Source: an uncultured Lachnospiraceae bacterium (lineage in GTDB: Bacteria > Bacillota > Clostridia > Lachnospirales > Lachnospiraceae). From it: DNA of 64,000 nucleotides. The notes under the pieces were generated by a model. That model was not told where the DNA came from and made no database searches. It saw only the letters and a program-made list of their open reading frames with translations. Positions 1-7,745 of the stretch are shown piece after piece. The position numbers were made by a program, and so were the translations under genes. Where the stretch lies: contig CAKXYI010000002.1 of NCBI GenBank assembly GCA_934899185.1, forward strand, positions 1 to 64,000. The letters are read 5' to 3'. Positions within the stretch are counted from its first letter, which is position 1. Each line of letters begins with the position of its first letter.

Positions 1-72
1 ACCTTTAGCTCAGTTGGTTAGAGCAACCGGCTCATAACCGGTCGGTCCTGGGTTCGAGTCCCCGAAGGTCCA
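1..72 (+). tRNA. tRNA-Met (CAT), first two bases outside window
   Basis: Cloverleaf with the CAT anticodon at 33-35 in a 7-base loop closed by a 5-bp stem, and the T-arm GGTTCGAGTCC. The 3' acceptor strand AAGGTCC (65-71) implies a 5' strand GGACCTT, so two bases lie before the window. No CCA is encoded. A CAT anticodon can also belong to the lysidine-modified tRNA-Ile2; sequence reading alone does not separate the two. Confidence 0.9.
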
Positions 73-111
73 CTCTATAGTTAAAGGTTTTGTACTCGAT
101 TTATTTAATTA

Positions 112-185
112 GGCCCAATGGCTCAGTTGGTTAGAGCGCCGCCCTGTCACGGCGGAGGTCGCGGGTTCGAGTCCCGCTTGGGTCG
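112..185 (+). tRNA. tRNA-Asp (GTC)
   Basis: Acceptor GGCCCAA (112-118) pairs with TTGGGTC (178-184). The anticodon loop CTGTCAC carries GTC. The T-arm has GGTTCGAGTCCC. CCA is not encoded. Confidence 0.96.
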
Positions 186-189
186 TTAT

Positions 190-262
190 GGGATCTTAGC
201 TCAGCTGGGAGAGCATCTGCCTTACAAGCAGAGGGTCATAGGTTCGAGCCCTATAGGTCCCA
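190..262 (+). tRNA. tRNA-Val (TAC)
   Basis: Acceptor GGGATCT (190-196) pairs with AGGTCCC (255-261) including one G-T pair. The anticodon stem CTGC/GCAG encloses a TAC anticodon. CCA is not encoded. Confidence 0.96.
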
Positions 263-274
263 TTTTACTTGACT

Positions 275-312
275 ACTAAGTTCGAACATCGCTAATGCTC
301 GTTCTCGTTAAG
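275..312 (+). repeat. Imperfect direct repeat, copy 1, in tRNA spacer
   Basis: The Val-Leu tRNA spacer contains two related units. Copy 1 has ACTAAGTTCGAAC followed by CGCTAATGCT and TCTCGTTAAG; copy 2 at 330-366 has ACTAAACTCGAAC, CGCTATGCT and the same TCTCGTTAAG ending. The spacing is 55 bp. No ORF or known RNA fits. The units look like a spacer repeat or mobile palindromic fragment. Confidence 0.6.
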
Positions 313-329
313 GGTCAAGTACGTATCGC

Positions 330-366
330 ACTAAACTCGAACGGCGCTATGCTTGCTCTCGTTAAG
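330..366 (+). repeat. Imperfect direct repeat, copy 2, in tRNA spacer
   Basis: Second copy of the unit at 275-312, ending in the identical TCTCGTTAAG. It lies 12 bp before the tRNA-Leu gene. Function unknown. Confidence 0.6.
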
Positions 367-378
367 TGCTCGTAACAG

Positions 379-462
379 GCCGCAGTGGCGGAACTGGCAG
401 ACGCGCAGGACTTAAAATCCTGTGGTGGTGACATCGTACCGGTTCGATTCCGGTCTGCGGCA
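379..462 (+). tRNA. tRNA-Leu (TAA)
   Basis: Class II tRNA with a long variable arm (GTGGTGGTGACATCGTAC). Acceptor GCCGCAG (379-385) pairs with CTGCGGC (455-461). The anticodon loop CTTAAAA gives TAA, leucine. CCA is not encoded. Confidence 0.96.
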
Positions 463-475
463 GTTCATTTTTTTC

Positions 476-503
476 TTGACAAACCAAGAAAAAGATGTAT
501 AAT
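476..503 (+). promoter_or_regulatory. Sigma-A promoter for tRNA-Arg
   Basis: Consensus TTGACA (476-481), a 16-bp spacer and consensus TATAAT (498-503), 34 bp before tRNA-Arg. The last tRNA of the cluster therefore probably has its own strong promoter. Confidence 0.85.
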
Positions 504-537
504 AAAATATGTTGTGTGAGCAACGTATAAATAGTAT

Positions 538-611
538 GTGTGTGTAGCTCAGCTGGATAGAGCACTTGGCTACGGACCAAGGTGTCGGGGGTTCGAATCC
601 TCTCACGCACG
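538..611 (+). tRNA. tRNA-Arg (ACG)
   Basis: Acceptor GTGTGTG (538-544) pairs with CACGCAC (604-610). The anticodon stem CTTGG/CCAAG has loop CTACGGA, anticodon ACG, which would be read after A-to-I editing. CCA is not encoded. Confidence 0.96.
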
Positions 612-622
612 TCTTACAAAAA

Positions 623-651
623 GGACAAGGCAGTTTGCCTTGTCCCTTTTT
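623..651 (+). terminator. Intrinsic terminator after tRNA cluster 1
   Basis: Perfect 10-bp stem GGACAAGGCA/TGCCTTGTCC with a 3-base loop, followed by CTTTTT. Confidence 0.9.
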
Positions 652-684
652 CGTTGTTTGTGCCACCGGAGAGATTGATACAAT

Positions 685-1323
685 CTATTTCTTATGAAAT
701 ATCTGCATCGCCCCATAAGTACGGGGAATCTGATTGGCAGAGACTTTTCGTGATGGGCAGGAAAAGTTCTTGCAAGTATCGCAGGAGTTACATAATTGAT
801 TTAATATTGCGTGTCGCTTGGTATCTAAATGCAGGATCAGTGTGGCAGACTTTAATGGGCTTAGCATTTTGCTCTCGGTCAGGCTTATGCCATCCGGGCT
901 AAGTTTATCATAGATCTGTGGCAGAAGATCCAAAGGATAATCATCGCCCAGAAATGACAATTTTTCCAGGTAGAGGCTGCTTTCTCCTTCGATCATATGG
1001 GCAAAATTCTCGTATGCTTTCGAGAGGAGCAGGAGGCTTATGCAATCCACGATATAAGCCTCCTGTATCTGCTCATGATTGAGATAGAGTTCCGAAAATT
1101 CATCTACACCATTCCCTAAGGTCACAAAGCCATATGCATAGTGAGAAAGGGAAATCGCAGGGAGATCCTGCTCTAAAGAATAATAGGCATAACAATCGAC
1201 TAGGGGCAGGAGTGCCTGATAAATCGCTTGGATCCGCACTAATTCCTTTGCAGGAAAATGAAAGCGTTCGCAGAAATCTTTCCAATCGCCGGCGGATAAT
1301 TTGGGCATCAGTTTACATTTCAT
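685..1323 (-). CDS. MetH activation-domain-like protein (corrinoid-related)
   Basis: About 212 aa. The last third has the pattern of the B12-dependent methionine synthase activation family: LTESKMLSPLKSATLI, followed by a Cys cluster CNSC-x2-C-x4-C ending in PSRK. The middle segment (GFVTLGNG, then EAYIVDCISLL) also fits that family. The start at 1323 is chosen because AAGGAGG lies 9 bases upstream; upstream in-frame ATGs lie in or before the Shine-Dalgarno. It overlaps the upstream Cys-rich gene by 11 bp, so the two are probably translated together. A role in reactivating a cobalamin enzyme is inferred from the family; the true partner is not in the window. It could be a diverged non-MetH relative. 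Confidence 0.6.
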   Translation of the reverse strand: MKCKLMPKLSAGDWKDFCERFHFPAKELVRIQAIYQALLPLVDCYAYYSLEQDLPAISLSHYAYGFVTLGNGVDEFSELYLNHEQIQEAYIVDCISLLLLSKAYENFAHMIEGESSLYLEKLSFLGDDYPLDLLPQIYDKLSPDGISLTESKMLSPLKSATLILHLDTKRHAILNQLCNSCDTCKNFSCPSRKVSANQIPRTYGAMQIFHKK

Positions 1324-1600
1324 GTGATCCATCCTCCTTATCCATACGTCCAATATGATCTGTAATTTCTCCAAAACGTGCATTGACCAGATCGTAGTTC
1401 TTGCGTTGATGGGGGAAGGCACAGTTCATACAGGATTTGACGCCATTTTCTAAAAATTCACAGTTCCCACCACAGGACTTGCCCAGAGCATAAAGCGGAC
1501 AATAACAAAAAAGACAGTTAAACTCAGCCTCCGGGATGCCCTTATGACAGGGAAAATATTCACATTTCTTATTCTGAAAAAATTTATAATATTGACTCAT
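1313..1600 (-). CDS. Cysteine-rich small-domain protein (PF04071-like)
   Basis: 95 aa with ten Cys. The spaced motifs KKCEYFPCHKG, NCLFCYCPLYALG, CGGNCEF and SCMNCAFPHQ match the Cys-rich small domain family, presumed metal binding, of unknown function. No signal peptide or membrane segment. It is the first gene of a two-gene minus-strand unit with the MetH-activation-like gene, which supports a link to corrinoid or metal metabolism. The ribosome site before the ATG is weak. Confidence 0.75.
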   Translation of the reverse strand: MSQYYKFFQNKKCEYFPCHKGIPEAEFNCLFCYCPLYALGKSCGGNCEFLENGVKSCMNCAFPHQRKNYDLVNARFGEITDHIGRMDKEDGSHEM

Positions 1601-1778
1601 GAGATTATCATACCCTATTTTGTATAAAGTTAAAAGAAAAGATTGAACAAGACTGCTTGCCGGTGGCTTCTTTGCTCAAATTGTGGTATTCTAAATAGGC
1701 GCGTATGTTGGAAATGATATGTTTACCACGATTGCGTACCTAGGAAATGACAGTTATAAGCATTGGATTGGAAAAAGC

Positions 1779-3632
1779 ATGAACTTACTTACTATAAAAA
1801 ATCTGACGAAAGCATATACCGATAAAGTCTTGTTTGATGGGATCGACTTTAGTCTGGAACAGGGCGAAAAAGTCGGCATCATCGGGATCAACGGCACAGG
1901 CAAATCAACCCTTTTGCGTATTATTGCAGGCATCGAGGAAGGGGATAAAGGGGAATATACCAAGGGAAGCCATGTGGTGATCAATTATCTGCCGCAGAAT
2001 CCGGAATTTGCACCGGGTCAGACCATCTTGGAATATGTCATGGGAAAGAACCAGATGCATGGTATAGCTGGAGATACCCGTCTTTCTGGGGACTATGGCG
2101 TGGAGGGAGATGCCAAGAGTATTTTAAACCGTCTGGGCTTTACGGACCTGAACCAGCCGATCGATCATTTATCCGGGGGACAAAAGAAAAAGGTCGCCTT
2201 GGCAGCCGTCCTTTTATCAGAAAATGAAATTCTGATCCTAGATGAGCCGACTAACCATTTGGATCACAATATGACAGAATGGTTGGAGGGCTGGCTTAAG
2301 TCTTATCGGGGAAGTCTGATCATGATCACGCATGACCGGTATTTTTTGGATCTGGTCTGCAATCGTATCGTGGAATTGGATAAAGGTAAATTATATTCAT
2401 ACAAAACAAATTATGAAGGATTTCTTGCGCTCAAGGCAGAGCGGGAGGAGATGGCGCTGTCTACGCAGGCAAAGCATCAAAATATCCTGCGCAAGGAGAT
2501 CGCCTGGATGCAGCGTGGGGCAAGAGCGCGTTCCACCAAACAGAAAGCCCATATCAAGCGTTATGAGGCTTTGCGCGATGAGAAAAAGATAGCCGCGGAT
2601 ACTGAGGTGGAGATCGGCAGTTTGTCAACACGTCTGGGCAATAAAACGATCGAGATGGATGATATCGCGATCGTCTACGAGGGAAATCTGCTGATCCGGG
2701 ATTTTACTTATCATTTTTTGAAGAAAGATCGTATTGGTATCTTAGGTCCAAACGGTTGTGGCAAGACCACTCTCTTAAAGATGATCATGGGGGAAGTGAA
2801 GCCGGATCAGGGACGCATTGAGATCGGGGAAACGGTCAATATCGGTTATTATGCGCAGGAGGCAAAGGATATGGATCCGGGACAGCGTGTCATTGATTAC
2901 ATCAAGGATACCGCCGAATATATCCGCACGGAAGACGGCTATATCTCTGCGTCACAGATGTTGGAAAAGTTTTTATTTGCCGGTTCTTTGCAGTACCAGT
3001 TGATCGGGAAATTATCCGGTGGCGAGAAAAGACGTCTTTATCTGGCAAAGATATTGATGGGGGCACCCAATGTTTTGATCTTAGATGAGCCGACCAACGA
3101 TCTGGATATTTCTACCCTCTGTATTTTGGAAGATTATCTTGACACATACCCGGGCATTTTGATCACAGTTTCCCATGACCGCTATTTCTTAGACCGCGTG
3201 GTCGATCATATGCTGGTATTTGAGGGGGCAGGAAAAATCTCGCTCTTTAATGGCTCTTATCAAGAATATTATGAGACCTATGGCGGGGAGAGTCTGACAG
3301 ACCCGGAGGAAAATGACAAAGCAGGTCAGCAGACTGCAGAAGAAACGACAAATTTGTCCGGCGCTCAGGCTTATAAAATGCAAAAGGAACAGAGTAAGAA
3401 ACTGAAATTTACTTATAACGAACAGCGGGAATACGAAAATATCGAGGATGATATTGCAGGTTTGGAAGAAGCACTGGAAAAATTAGATGAGGATATGGCT
3501 GCCAATGCGACCAACTCCGTAAAATTGGGCGAGTTGCTGGAGGAGAAAAAGAAAGTCGAGCAAGCGCTGGAAGAAAAAATGGAGCGCTGGGAATATTTAG
3601 AGGATCTGGCGGCTAAGATCGCAGCACAGTAG
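1779..3632 (+). CDS. ABC-F family ATPase, Uup-like
   Basis: About 617 aa with two ABC cassettes and no membrane segment, typical of ABC-F translation or ribosome factors. Cassette 1 has GINGTGKST, LSGGQKKKVALA and LILDEPTNHLD; cassette 2 has GPNGCGKTT, LSGGEKRRLYLA and LILDEPTNDLD. A basic inter-domain linker (RGARARSTKQKAHIKRYE) is present. The last 80 residues are a charged coiled coil, as in Uup. The start at 1779 (MNLLTIKNL) is chosen over an in-frame upstream ATG because the family begins there. No specific drug-resistance subfamily can be claimed. The MATE gene follows after 62 bp containing a REP-like palindrome. Confidence 0.9.
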   Translation: MNLLTIKNLTKAYTDKVLFDGIDFSLEQGEKVGIIGINGTGKSTLLRIIAGIEEGDKGEYTKGSHVVINYLPQNPEFAPGQTILEYVMGKNQMHGIAGDTRLSGDYGVEGDAKSILNRLGFTDLNQPIDHLSGGQKKKVALAAVLLSENEILILDEPTNHLDHNMTEWLEGWLKSYRGSLIMITHDRYFLDLVCNRIVELDKGKLYSYKTNYEGFLALKAEREEMALSTQAKHQNILRKEIAWMQRGARARSTKQKAHIKRYEALRDEKKIAADTEVEIGSLSTRLGNKTIEMDDIAIVYEGNLLIRDFTYHFLKKDRIGILGPNGCGKTTLLKMIMGEVKPDQGRIEIGETVNIGYYAQEAKDMDPGQRVIDYIKDTAEYIRTEDGYISASQMLEKFLFAGSLQYQLIGKLSGGEKRRLYLAKILMGAPNVLILDEPTNDLDISTLCILEDYLDTYPGILITVSHDRYFLDRVVDHMLVFEGAGKISLFNGSYQEYYETYGGESLTDPEENDKAGQQTAEETTNLSGAQAYKMQKEQSKKLKFTYNEQREYENIEDDIAGLEEALEKLDEDMAANATNSVKLGELLEEKKKVEQALEEKMERWEYLEDLAAKIAAQ

Positions 3633-3658
3633 GGACGTTTTGCCACATGGACTGTCCC
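3632..3658 (+). repeat. REP-like palindrome, copy A (degenerate)
   Basis: GGGAC at 3632 and GTCCC ending at 3658 enclose TTTTGCCACATGG. This matches, in part on the opposite strand, the GGGACGTTCCTT/TGGCAA elements at 5612, 6844 and 54408. It begins at the last base of the ABC-F stop codon. Confidence 0.5.
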
Positions 3659-3694
3659 GTCTGGCACAGTTAAGCAAAGAGAAAGAGGTAGGTT

Positions 3695-5083
3695 TTGATA
3701 GAAAAGATTAAGAAAAAATACATAGGGACCGGGGCATTTTACCGGCGTTATTTATATCTGGCACTGCCAATGATTTTACAGAATGCCATTACCAATCTGG
3801 TTAGTTTTTTGGATAATATTATGGTGGGACAACTGGGCACGGAGCAGATGTCCGGTGTTGCCATCGTCAACCAGTTGATCTTCGTCTATAATCTGGCGAT
3901 CTTTGGCGCGGCATCCGCGGCGAGTATATTTGGCGCTCAGTATTTTGGCAAGGGCGATCACAAGGGACATATGTATTCCTTCCGTTTTAAGTTGTATGCA
4001 ACTTTGCTGGTCACGGTCATTGCCATGATTCTGTTTGCAGGACGAGGAAGCCAGTTGATCTCTTTATATCTGACAGATACGACAGGAAGCGGAGCGACAG
4101 AAGTGGCTTTACAATATGGTTTGCAATATCTGGCGGTCATGCTGTTTGGATTGATACCATTTGCCGTCAACCAGTCTTATGCAACCAATATCAAGGAAAC
4201 AGGGCAGACCATGGTTCCGATGATCGCAAGTTTTGTGGCGGTAGGTTCCAATGCAGTCTTAGATTACCTTTTGATCTTTGGAATCGGACCATTTCCAAAA
4301 TTGGGCGTTGTGGGAGCCGCACTGGCAACGGTATTGGCGCGTTATATTGAGGCGGGAATCGTGATCCTGTGGGCGCATACCCATCAGACGAAAAACCGCT
4401 ATCTGGAGGGAGCCTACCGGGGACTTGGCATACCGAAGGCAGAACTTAAGGCAATCCTTATCAAAGGACTGCCCCTTATGATCAATGAAGTCTTGTGGGC
4501 AGCAGGTATGACGACGGTCAATCAGTGCTATTCCATCCGCGGCATTGCTGTTGTGGCAGGTGTCAATATTGCAGCAACGATCACAAATCTCTTTAATATC
4601 GTCTATATCCAACTGGGAGCCTGCATCAGTATTATCGTGGGGCAGTATCTGGGAGCAGGAGACCTGGAAGAAGCCAAGGATGCCGATAACAAGATGATTG
4701 CTTTCAGTGTATTTTGCTGTGTCCTTGTGGCTTTTTGCATGTTTGTACTGGGACGATTTTTCCCGCGTATTTACAATACTACGGATGAGATCAAATCGCT
4801 GGCGGCAAATTTCATTGCGGTGTCTGCCATGATCATGCCATTTTGTTCCTTTTCGCATGCCTCGTATTTTACCCTGCGTTCCGGGGGAAAGACCTTTGTC
4901 ACCTTTTTGTTTGACTCTGTCTTTACCTGGGTGGTCGTGGTTCCGGTGGCATATATACTGGCGCATTTTACGGGGCTGGGCATCGTAAGCATTTACTTTT
5001 TCGTACAGGCGACCGAACTGATCAAGGTCATCATTGGCTACTTTATGGTGAAAAGCAATGTCTGGCTGGTGCAGATGGTATAA
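3695..5083 (+). CDS. MATE family multidrug/cation antiporter
   Basis: 462 aa integral membrane protein with about 12 hydrophobic segments in two repeated halves, typical MATE length. The N-terminal segment YLYLALPMILQNAITNLVSF followed by LDNIMVGQLG is the hallmark opening; the second half begins around LIKGLPLMINEVLWAAGM. It starts with TTG after an AAAGAGGTAGG ribosome site. It would export drugs or organic cations using Na+ or H+. It lies in the same direction as the ABC-F gene and the PH-domain gene. Confidence 0.92.
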   Translation: MIEKIKKKYIGTGAFYRRYLYLALPMILQNAITNLVSFLDNIMVGQLGTEQMSGVAIVNQLIFVYNLAIFGAASAASIFGAQYFGKGDHKGHMYSFRFKLYATLLVTVIAMILFAGRGSQLISLYLTDTTGSGATEVALQYGLQYLAVMLFGLIPFAVNQSYATNIKETGQTMVPMIASFVAVGSNAVLDYLLIFGIGPFPKLGVVGAALATVLARYIEAGIVILWAHTHQTKNRYLEGAYRGLGIPKAELKAILIKGLPLMINEVLWAAGMTTVNQCYSIRGIAVVAGVNIAATITNLFNIVYIQLGACISIIVGQYLGAGDLEEAKDADNKMIAFSVFCCVLVAFCMFVLGRFFPRIYNTTDEIKSLAANFIAVSAMIMPFCSFSHASYFTLRSGGKTFVTFLFDSVFTWVVVVPVAYILAHFTGLGIVSIYFFVQATELIKVIIGYFMVKSNVWLVQMV

Positions 5084-5187
5084 GAAATTCATACTTGCGC
5101 AGTAAGGCAAGGAAACGTATACTAGGAGTAACGATATGCCACGAAACCGAGGGTTTGAGGCTGGGATTGGAGAGCAAAGGAGAAAAT

Positions 5188-5583
5188 ATGGCTGAGAAAA
5201 ATATAATTTGGAGTGATCGCAAGAGAACTTTATTTGGCTTGCCACTGAGTTTTACAAAATATACTTTGACGGAGGATCGTCTGTTTGTCCAGACCGGATT
5301 TTTTACGACGGTAGAGGATGAGGTACGCTTGTATCGTATTCTGGATGTGAAACTGACCCGTACGCTGGGACAAAAGATCTTTGGTGTGGGCACCATTCAG
5401 GTATGTTCCGCAGACAAGAGCATGGCGGACTTTGAGATCGTCAGTGTAAAAAATGCAGCAGAGGTCAAAGAACATCTGTCAGAATTGGTAGAGAAAAATC
5501 GTGTAGAAAAGCGTGTGATCAACCGCGAGTCTATGTTTGACAATGACGGCGATTATGATGACGATGATGAGGATCTGCACTAA
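5188..5583 (+). CDS. Bacterial PH-domain (bPH2/YdbS-like) protein
   Basis: About 131 aa. The core KYTLTEDRLFVQTGFFTTVE, then EVRLYRILDVKLTRTLGQKI and GVGTIQV, follows the bacterial PH domain pattern of PF03703. No transmembrane segment is left in this short version. The C-terminus is an acidic tail (DNDGDYDDDDEDLH). The start at 5188 is set by AAAGGAG 7 bases upstream; the longer in-frame ORF lacks a ribosome site. Molecular role unknown. Confidence 0.75.
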   Translation: MAEKNIIWSDRKRTLFGLPLSFTKYTLTEDRLFVQTGFFTTVEDEVRLYRILDVKLTRTLGQKIFGVGTIQVCSADKSMADFEIVSVKNAAEVKEHLSELVEKNRVEKRVINRESMFDNDGDYDDDDEDLH

Positions 5584-5611
5584 GAAGCATAAAGCCAAAA
5601 GAAAGCTAAAA

Positions 5612-5640
5612 GGGACGTTCCTTATGGCAAGGGACGTCCC
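5612..5640 (+). repeat. REP-like palindrome, copy B
   Basis: GGGACGTTCC (5612-5621) and GGGACGTCCC (5631-5640) form a 10-bp stem with one T-G pair around a 9-base loop TTATGGCAA. This is the best-folded member of the family also at 3632, 6844 and 54408. It lies in the space between convergent genes. Confidence 0.7.
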
Positions 5641-5646
5641 GAAAGA

Positions 5647-5680
5647 GGAACTACAGTACGCGTTGTAGTTCCATTTTTTT
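5647..5680 (+). terminator. Terminator overlapping the nagA 3' end
   Basis: GGAACTACA (5647-5655) pairs with TGTAGTTCC (5664-5672), followed by ATTTTTTT on the plus strand. It would end transcripts of the PH-domain gene. The 5' arm contains the nagA stop codon on the other strand. Confidence 0.8.
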
Positions 5681-6808
5681 ATTTACGAGTAAGACGTCAG
5701 CGTATTTGCCCGGCGTGATGGAGCCGACCTGGTCGTAGATGCCTAGGCTTTTTGCCGGATAGATGGTGGCAGCAGCAATGGCTTCTTCCATAGGTACTCC
5801 GATCTTGATGGCATGGCACATACTGTCATAGAGGTTGGTCACGGAGCCGGCGATGGTGCCGTCATCCAATGTGGCAAGTTTGCCTTTGACACGGAAGATC
5901 TGACCGCCTAGTTCATAGGAACCATCCGAAAGTCCTGTGCCGCGGATGGAATCGCTGATGAGACAGATATGGTCAGGAAACATGCGAAAGGCATTGCGGA
6001 TCATGGTGTCATGGACATGGATGCCATCGGCAATCAGTTCAGCATAAACATCCTCGGCATCCATAGCGGCACCGATCAGGCCCGGTTCCCGGTGAAGAAG
6101 AGAAGGCATGGCGTTGAATAAATGGGTCAAATGTTCTGCCCCGGCAGTGATCGCCTTCCCCGCGGTGGCACAGTCGCAGGAAGTATGTCCGAGGGAAATA
6201 GTCACTTTATTGTGATAGTCCCGGATAAAGTCGATATTGTCAGCAATATTTGGTGCGACTGTCACCAGGCAGATGGCACCCGATGCTGATTTTTGACATG
6301 CATCAAAAAATGCTGCTGTTGCCGGACGCAGATAGCATGCCTGATGGGCACCTTTTTTTGCTTCATCCAAAAATGGTCCTTCCATATTGATACCGGCGAT
6401 ACGTGCGTAACCGGATTCCTCCGGTGCCTGACCGGAAGCAGGTTTATCTGTCCTGATATTTGCCAGATGGAAAAAGGATGGATCATCCAGACTGGCGTAA
6501 GCGGTTTCCAGTGTCTCCAGCGGCAGCGTCATGGACGTAGGACAGTAGGTCGTGATGCCATGTGCTCTTTCATAGGACAGAATCTTTTTGACACAGTTCT
6601 TATCGCCATCCGAAAAATCACAGCCGACTGCACCGTGGCTATGGATGTCGATCAGCCCGGGAAGAACAAATTGTCCTTCAGCATCGATGACATCAGCCTT
6701 CTCTTCCGTGTAGGCATCCGGCGAGACAAATCTGCCGTCCTCTATATAAATATCTTTTTTTTCAAAACTTTTGTCTTGGGTAAAGACCAGTCCATTTTTA
6801 ATGATCAT
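5651..6808 (-). CDS. nagA: N-acetylglucosamine-6-phosphate deacetylase
   Basis: About 385 aa, family-typical. It removes the acetyl group from GlcNAc-6-P to give GlcN-6-P for NagB. Visible motifs are the amidohydrolase metal site DIHSHGAVGCDFSDG, the glutamate ligand in NMEGPFLDEAKKGAHQ, SLGHTSC, and the histidines of LTHLFNAM, plus the catalytic-region DSIRGTGLSDG. The start at 6808 (MIIKNGLVF) is preferred because the AGAAAGAAG site is correctly spaced; an ATG 9 bases earlier overlaps that site. It is transcribed after nagB with a 65-bp spacer holding a REP-like palindrome. Confidence 0.95.
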   Translation of the reverse strand: MIIKNGLVFTQDKSFEKKDIYIEDGRFVSPDAYTEEKADVIDAEGQFVLPGLIDIHSHGAVGCDFSDGDKNCVKKILSYERAHGITTYCPTSMTLPLETLETAYASLDDPSFFHLANIRTDKPASGQAPEESGYARIAGINMEGPFLDEAKKGAHQACYLRPATAAFFDACQKSASGAICLVTVAPNIADNIDFIRDYHNKVTISLGHTSCDCATAGKAITAGAEHLTHLFNAMPSLLHREPGLIGAAMDAEDVYAELIADGIHVHDTMIRNAFRMFPDHICLISDSIRGTGLSDGSYELGGQIFRVKGKLATLDDGTIAGSVTNLYDSMCHAIKIGVPMEEAIAAATIYPAKSLGIYDQVGSITPGKYADVLLVNKKMELQRVL

Positions 6809-6843
6809 AATGTGCATCTTCTTTCTTAAAGTTTTGTGCCAAA

Positions 6844-6874
6844 GGGGAACTCCTTGTGGCAAAAGGAACGTCCC
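6844..6874 (+). repeat. REP-like palindrome, copy C
   Basis: An imperfect palindrome of the GGGGA...CCTT / AAGGAACGTCCC type between nagB and nagA. Its 25 bases at 6851-6875 are identical to 54416-54440, 47 kb away, which shows a dispersed repeat family. Confidence 0.75.
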
Positions 6875-7599
6875 TAAAGGAGAGACAGGGCTTCTTCGTC
6901 GGCAACTACAGTCACATCAGGGTGGAGTTGCAGGATGGAAGCCGGCACCTGTGGCGTGATCGGTCCGTAGAGGGCATCATAGATCGCTTGTGCTTTTGCC
7001 TTACCACTGGCAAGCAGGAGGATCTTTTTGGATTCCATGATACCGCCGATACCCATGGTAATGGCTTGTGTCGGAACTTCGTCCATAGAGAAAAAGAAGC
7101 GAGCATTGGCACTTCTGGTCTTTTCAGAAAGGGTCACCACATGGGTTGCTTTGATATAAGAGTCGGTCGGCTCGTTGAAACCGATATGACCATTGCCACC
7201 GATGCCGAGCAGTTGCAGGTCGATGCCACCGCAGGCAGCGATCAGATCATCATATGCCTTGCATGCTTCTTCCGGGTTCTCGGTAAGACCATTTGGTACA
7301 AAGGTATGATCTTTGTTGACATTGACATGGTCAAAGAGGTTATCATTCATAAAATAGCGATAACTCTGGACATCACTGGCACCAAGTCCCTTGTATTCAT
7401 CCAGGTTGATGGTAGTGACCTGTGAAAAATCAATGTCACCTTTTTCGTACCACTCGATCAACTGCTTGTAGGTGCCTACCGGGGTAGAGCCTGTCGCCAG
7501 TCCAAGCACGGAGGTCGGCTTTAAGATGACCTGCGCGGAAATGATGTTGGCAGCCTTACGGCTTAGTTCCTTAAAATCCTTTACTTTGTATAATAGCAT
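6874..7599 (-). CDS. nagB: Glucosamine-6-phosphate deaminase
   Basis: 241 aa. It converts GlcN-6-P to fructose-6-P and ammonia. Motifs are LGLATGSTPVGTY (phosphate loop), TINLDEYKGL (catalytic Asp/Glu), DLQLLGIGGNGHIGFNEP (catalytic His) and a C-terminal VVADEEA. The start at 7599 is set by AAGGAG 8 bases upstream; an in-frame GTG 9 bases earlier is rejected. It is the first gene of the nagBA unit, divergent from the RpiR-type regulator with two palindromic operators between. Confidence 0.97.
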   Translation of the reverse strand: MLLYKVKDFKELSRKAANIISAQVILKPTSVLGLATGSTPVGTYKQLIEWYEKGDIDFSQVTTINLDEYKGLGASDVQSYRYFMNDNLFDHVNVNKDHTFVPNGLTENPEEACKAYDDLIAACGGIDLQLLGIGGNGHIGFNEPTDSYIKATHVVTLSEKTRSANARFFFSMDEVPTQAITMGIGGIMESKKILLLASGKAKAQAIYDALYGPITPQVPASILQLHPDVTVVADEEALSLL

Positions 7600-7645
7600 A
7601 ATATCCACTCCTTGCCTTTTAATTTTTTCTTTGTTATCATATAAA

Positions 7646-7660
7646 TGAAAATTATTTTCA
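7646..7660. promoter_or_regulatory. RpiR-type operator 1
   Basis: Perfect 15-bp palindrome TGAAAATTATTTTCA in the nagB/regulator intergenic region. An identical copy lies at 7707-7721. The 61-bp centre-to-centre distance is close to six helical turns. Binding by the adjacent SIS-domain regulator is inferred. Confidence 0.8.
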
Positions 7661-7706
7661 TTTCAAATGCATAATATCACAATTGTTTTCACGATACAAT
7701 TATTTT

Positions 7707-7721
7707 TGAAAATTATTTTCA
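7707..7721. promoter_or_regulatory. RpiR-type operator 2
   Basis: Second identical copy of the 15-bp palindrome at 7646-7660, 25 bp before the regulator start codon. A weaker inverted repeat, ATTGT (7682-7686) and ACAAT (7696-7700), lies between the two. Confidence 0.8.
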
Positions 7722-7745
7722 AAAAATAAAAAGGAAAGACGGCGG

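Noticed and set aside
1-620. tRNA cluster as integration site of a mobile element
   Set aside because: No integrase, no duplicated tRNA 3' end and ordinary housekeeping genes beside it.
4259-5245. Long open frame (328 codons) on the minus strand opposite the MATE gene
   Set aside because: Rich in His, Cys and Arg with no family pattern and no ribosome site; a shadow of the MATE reading frame.
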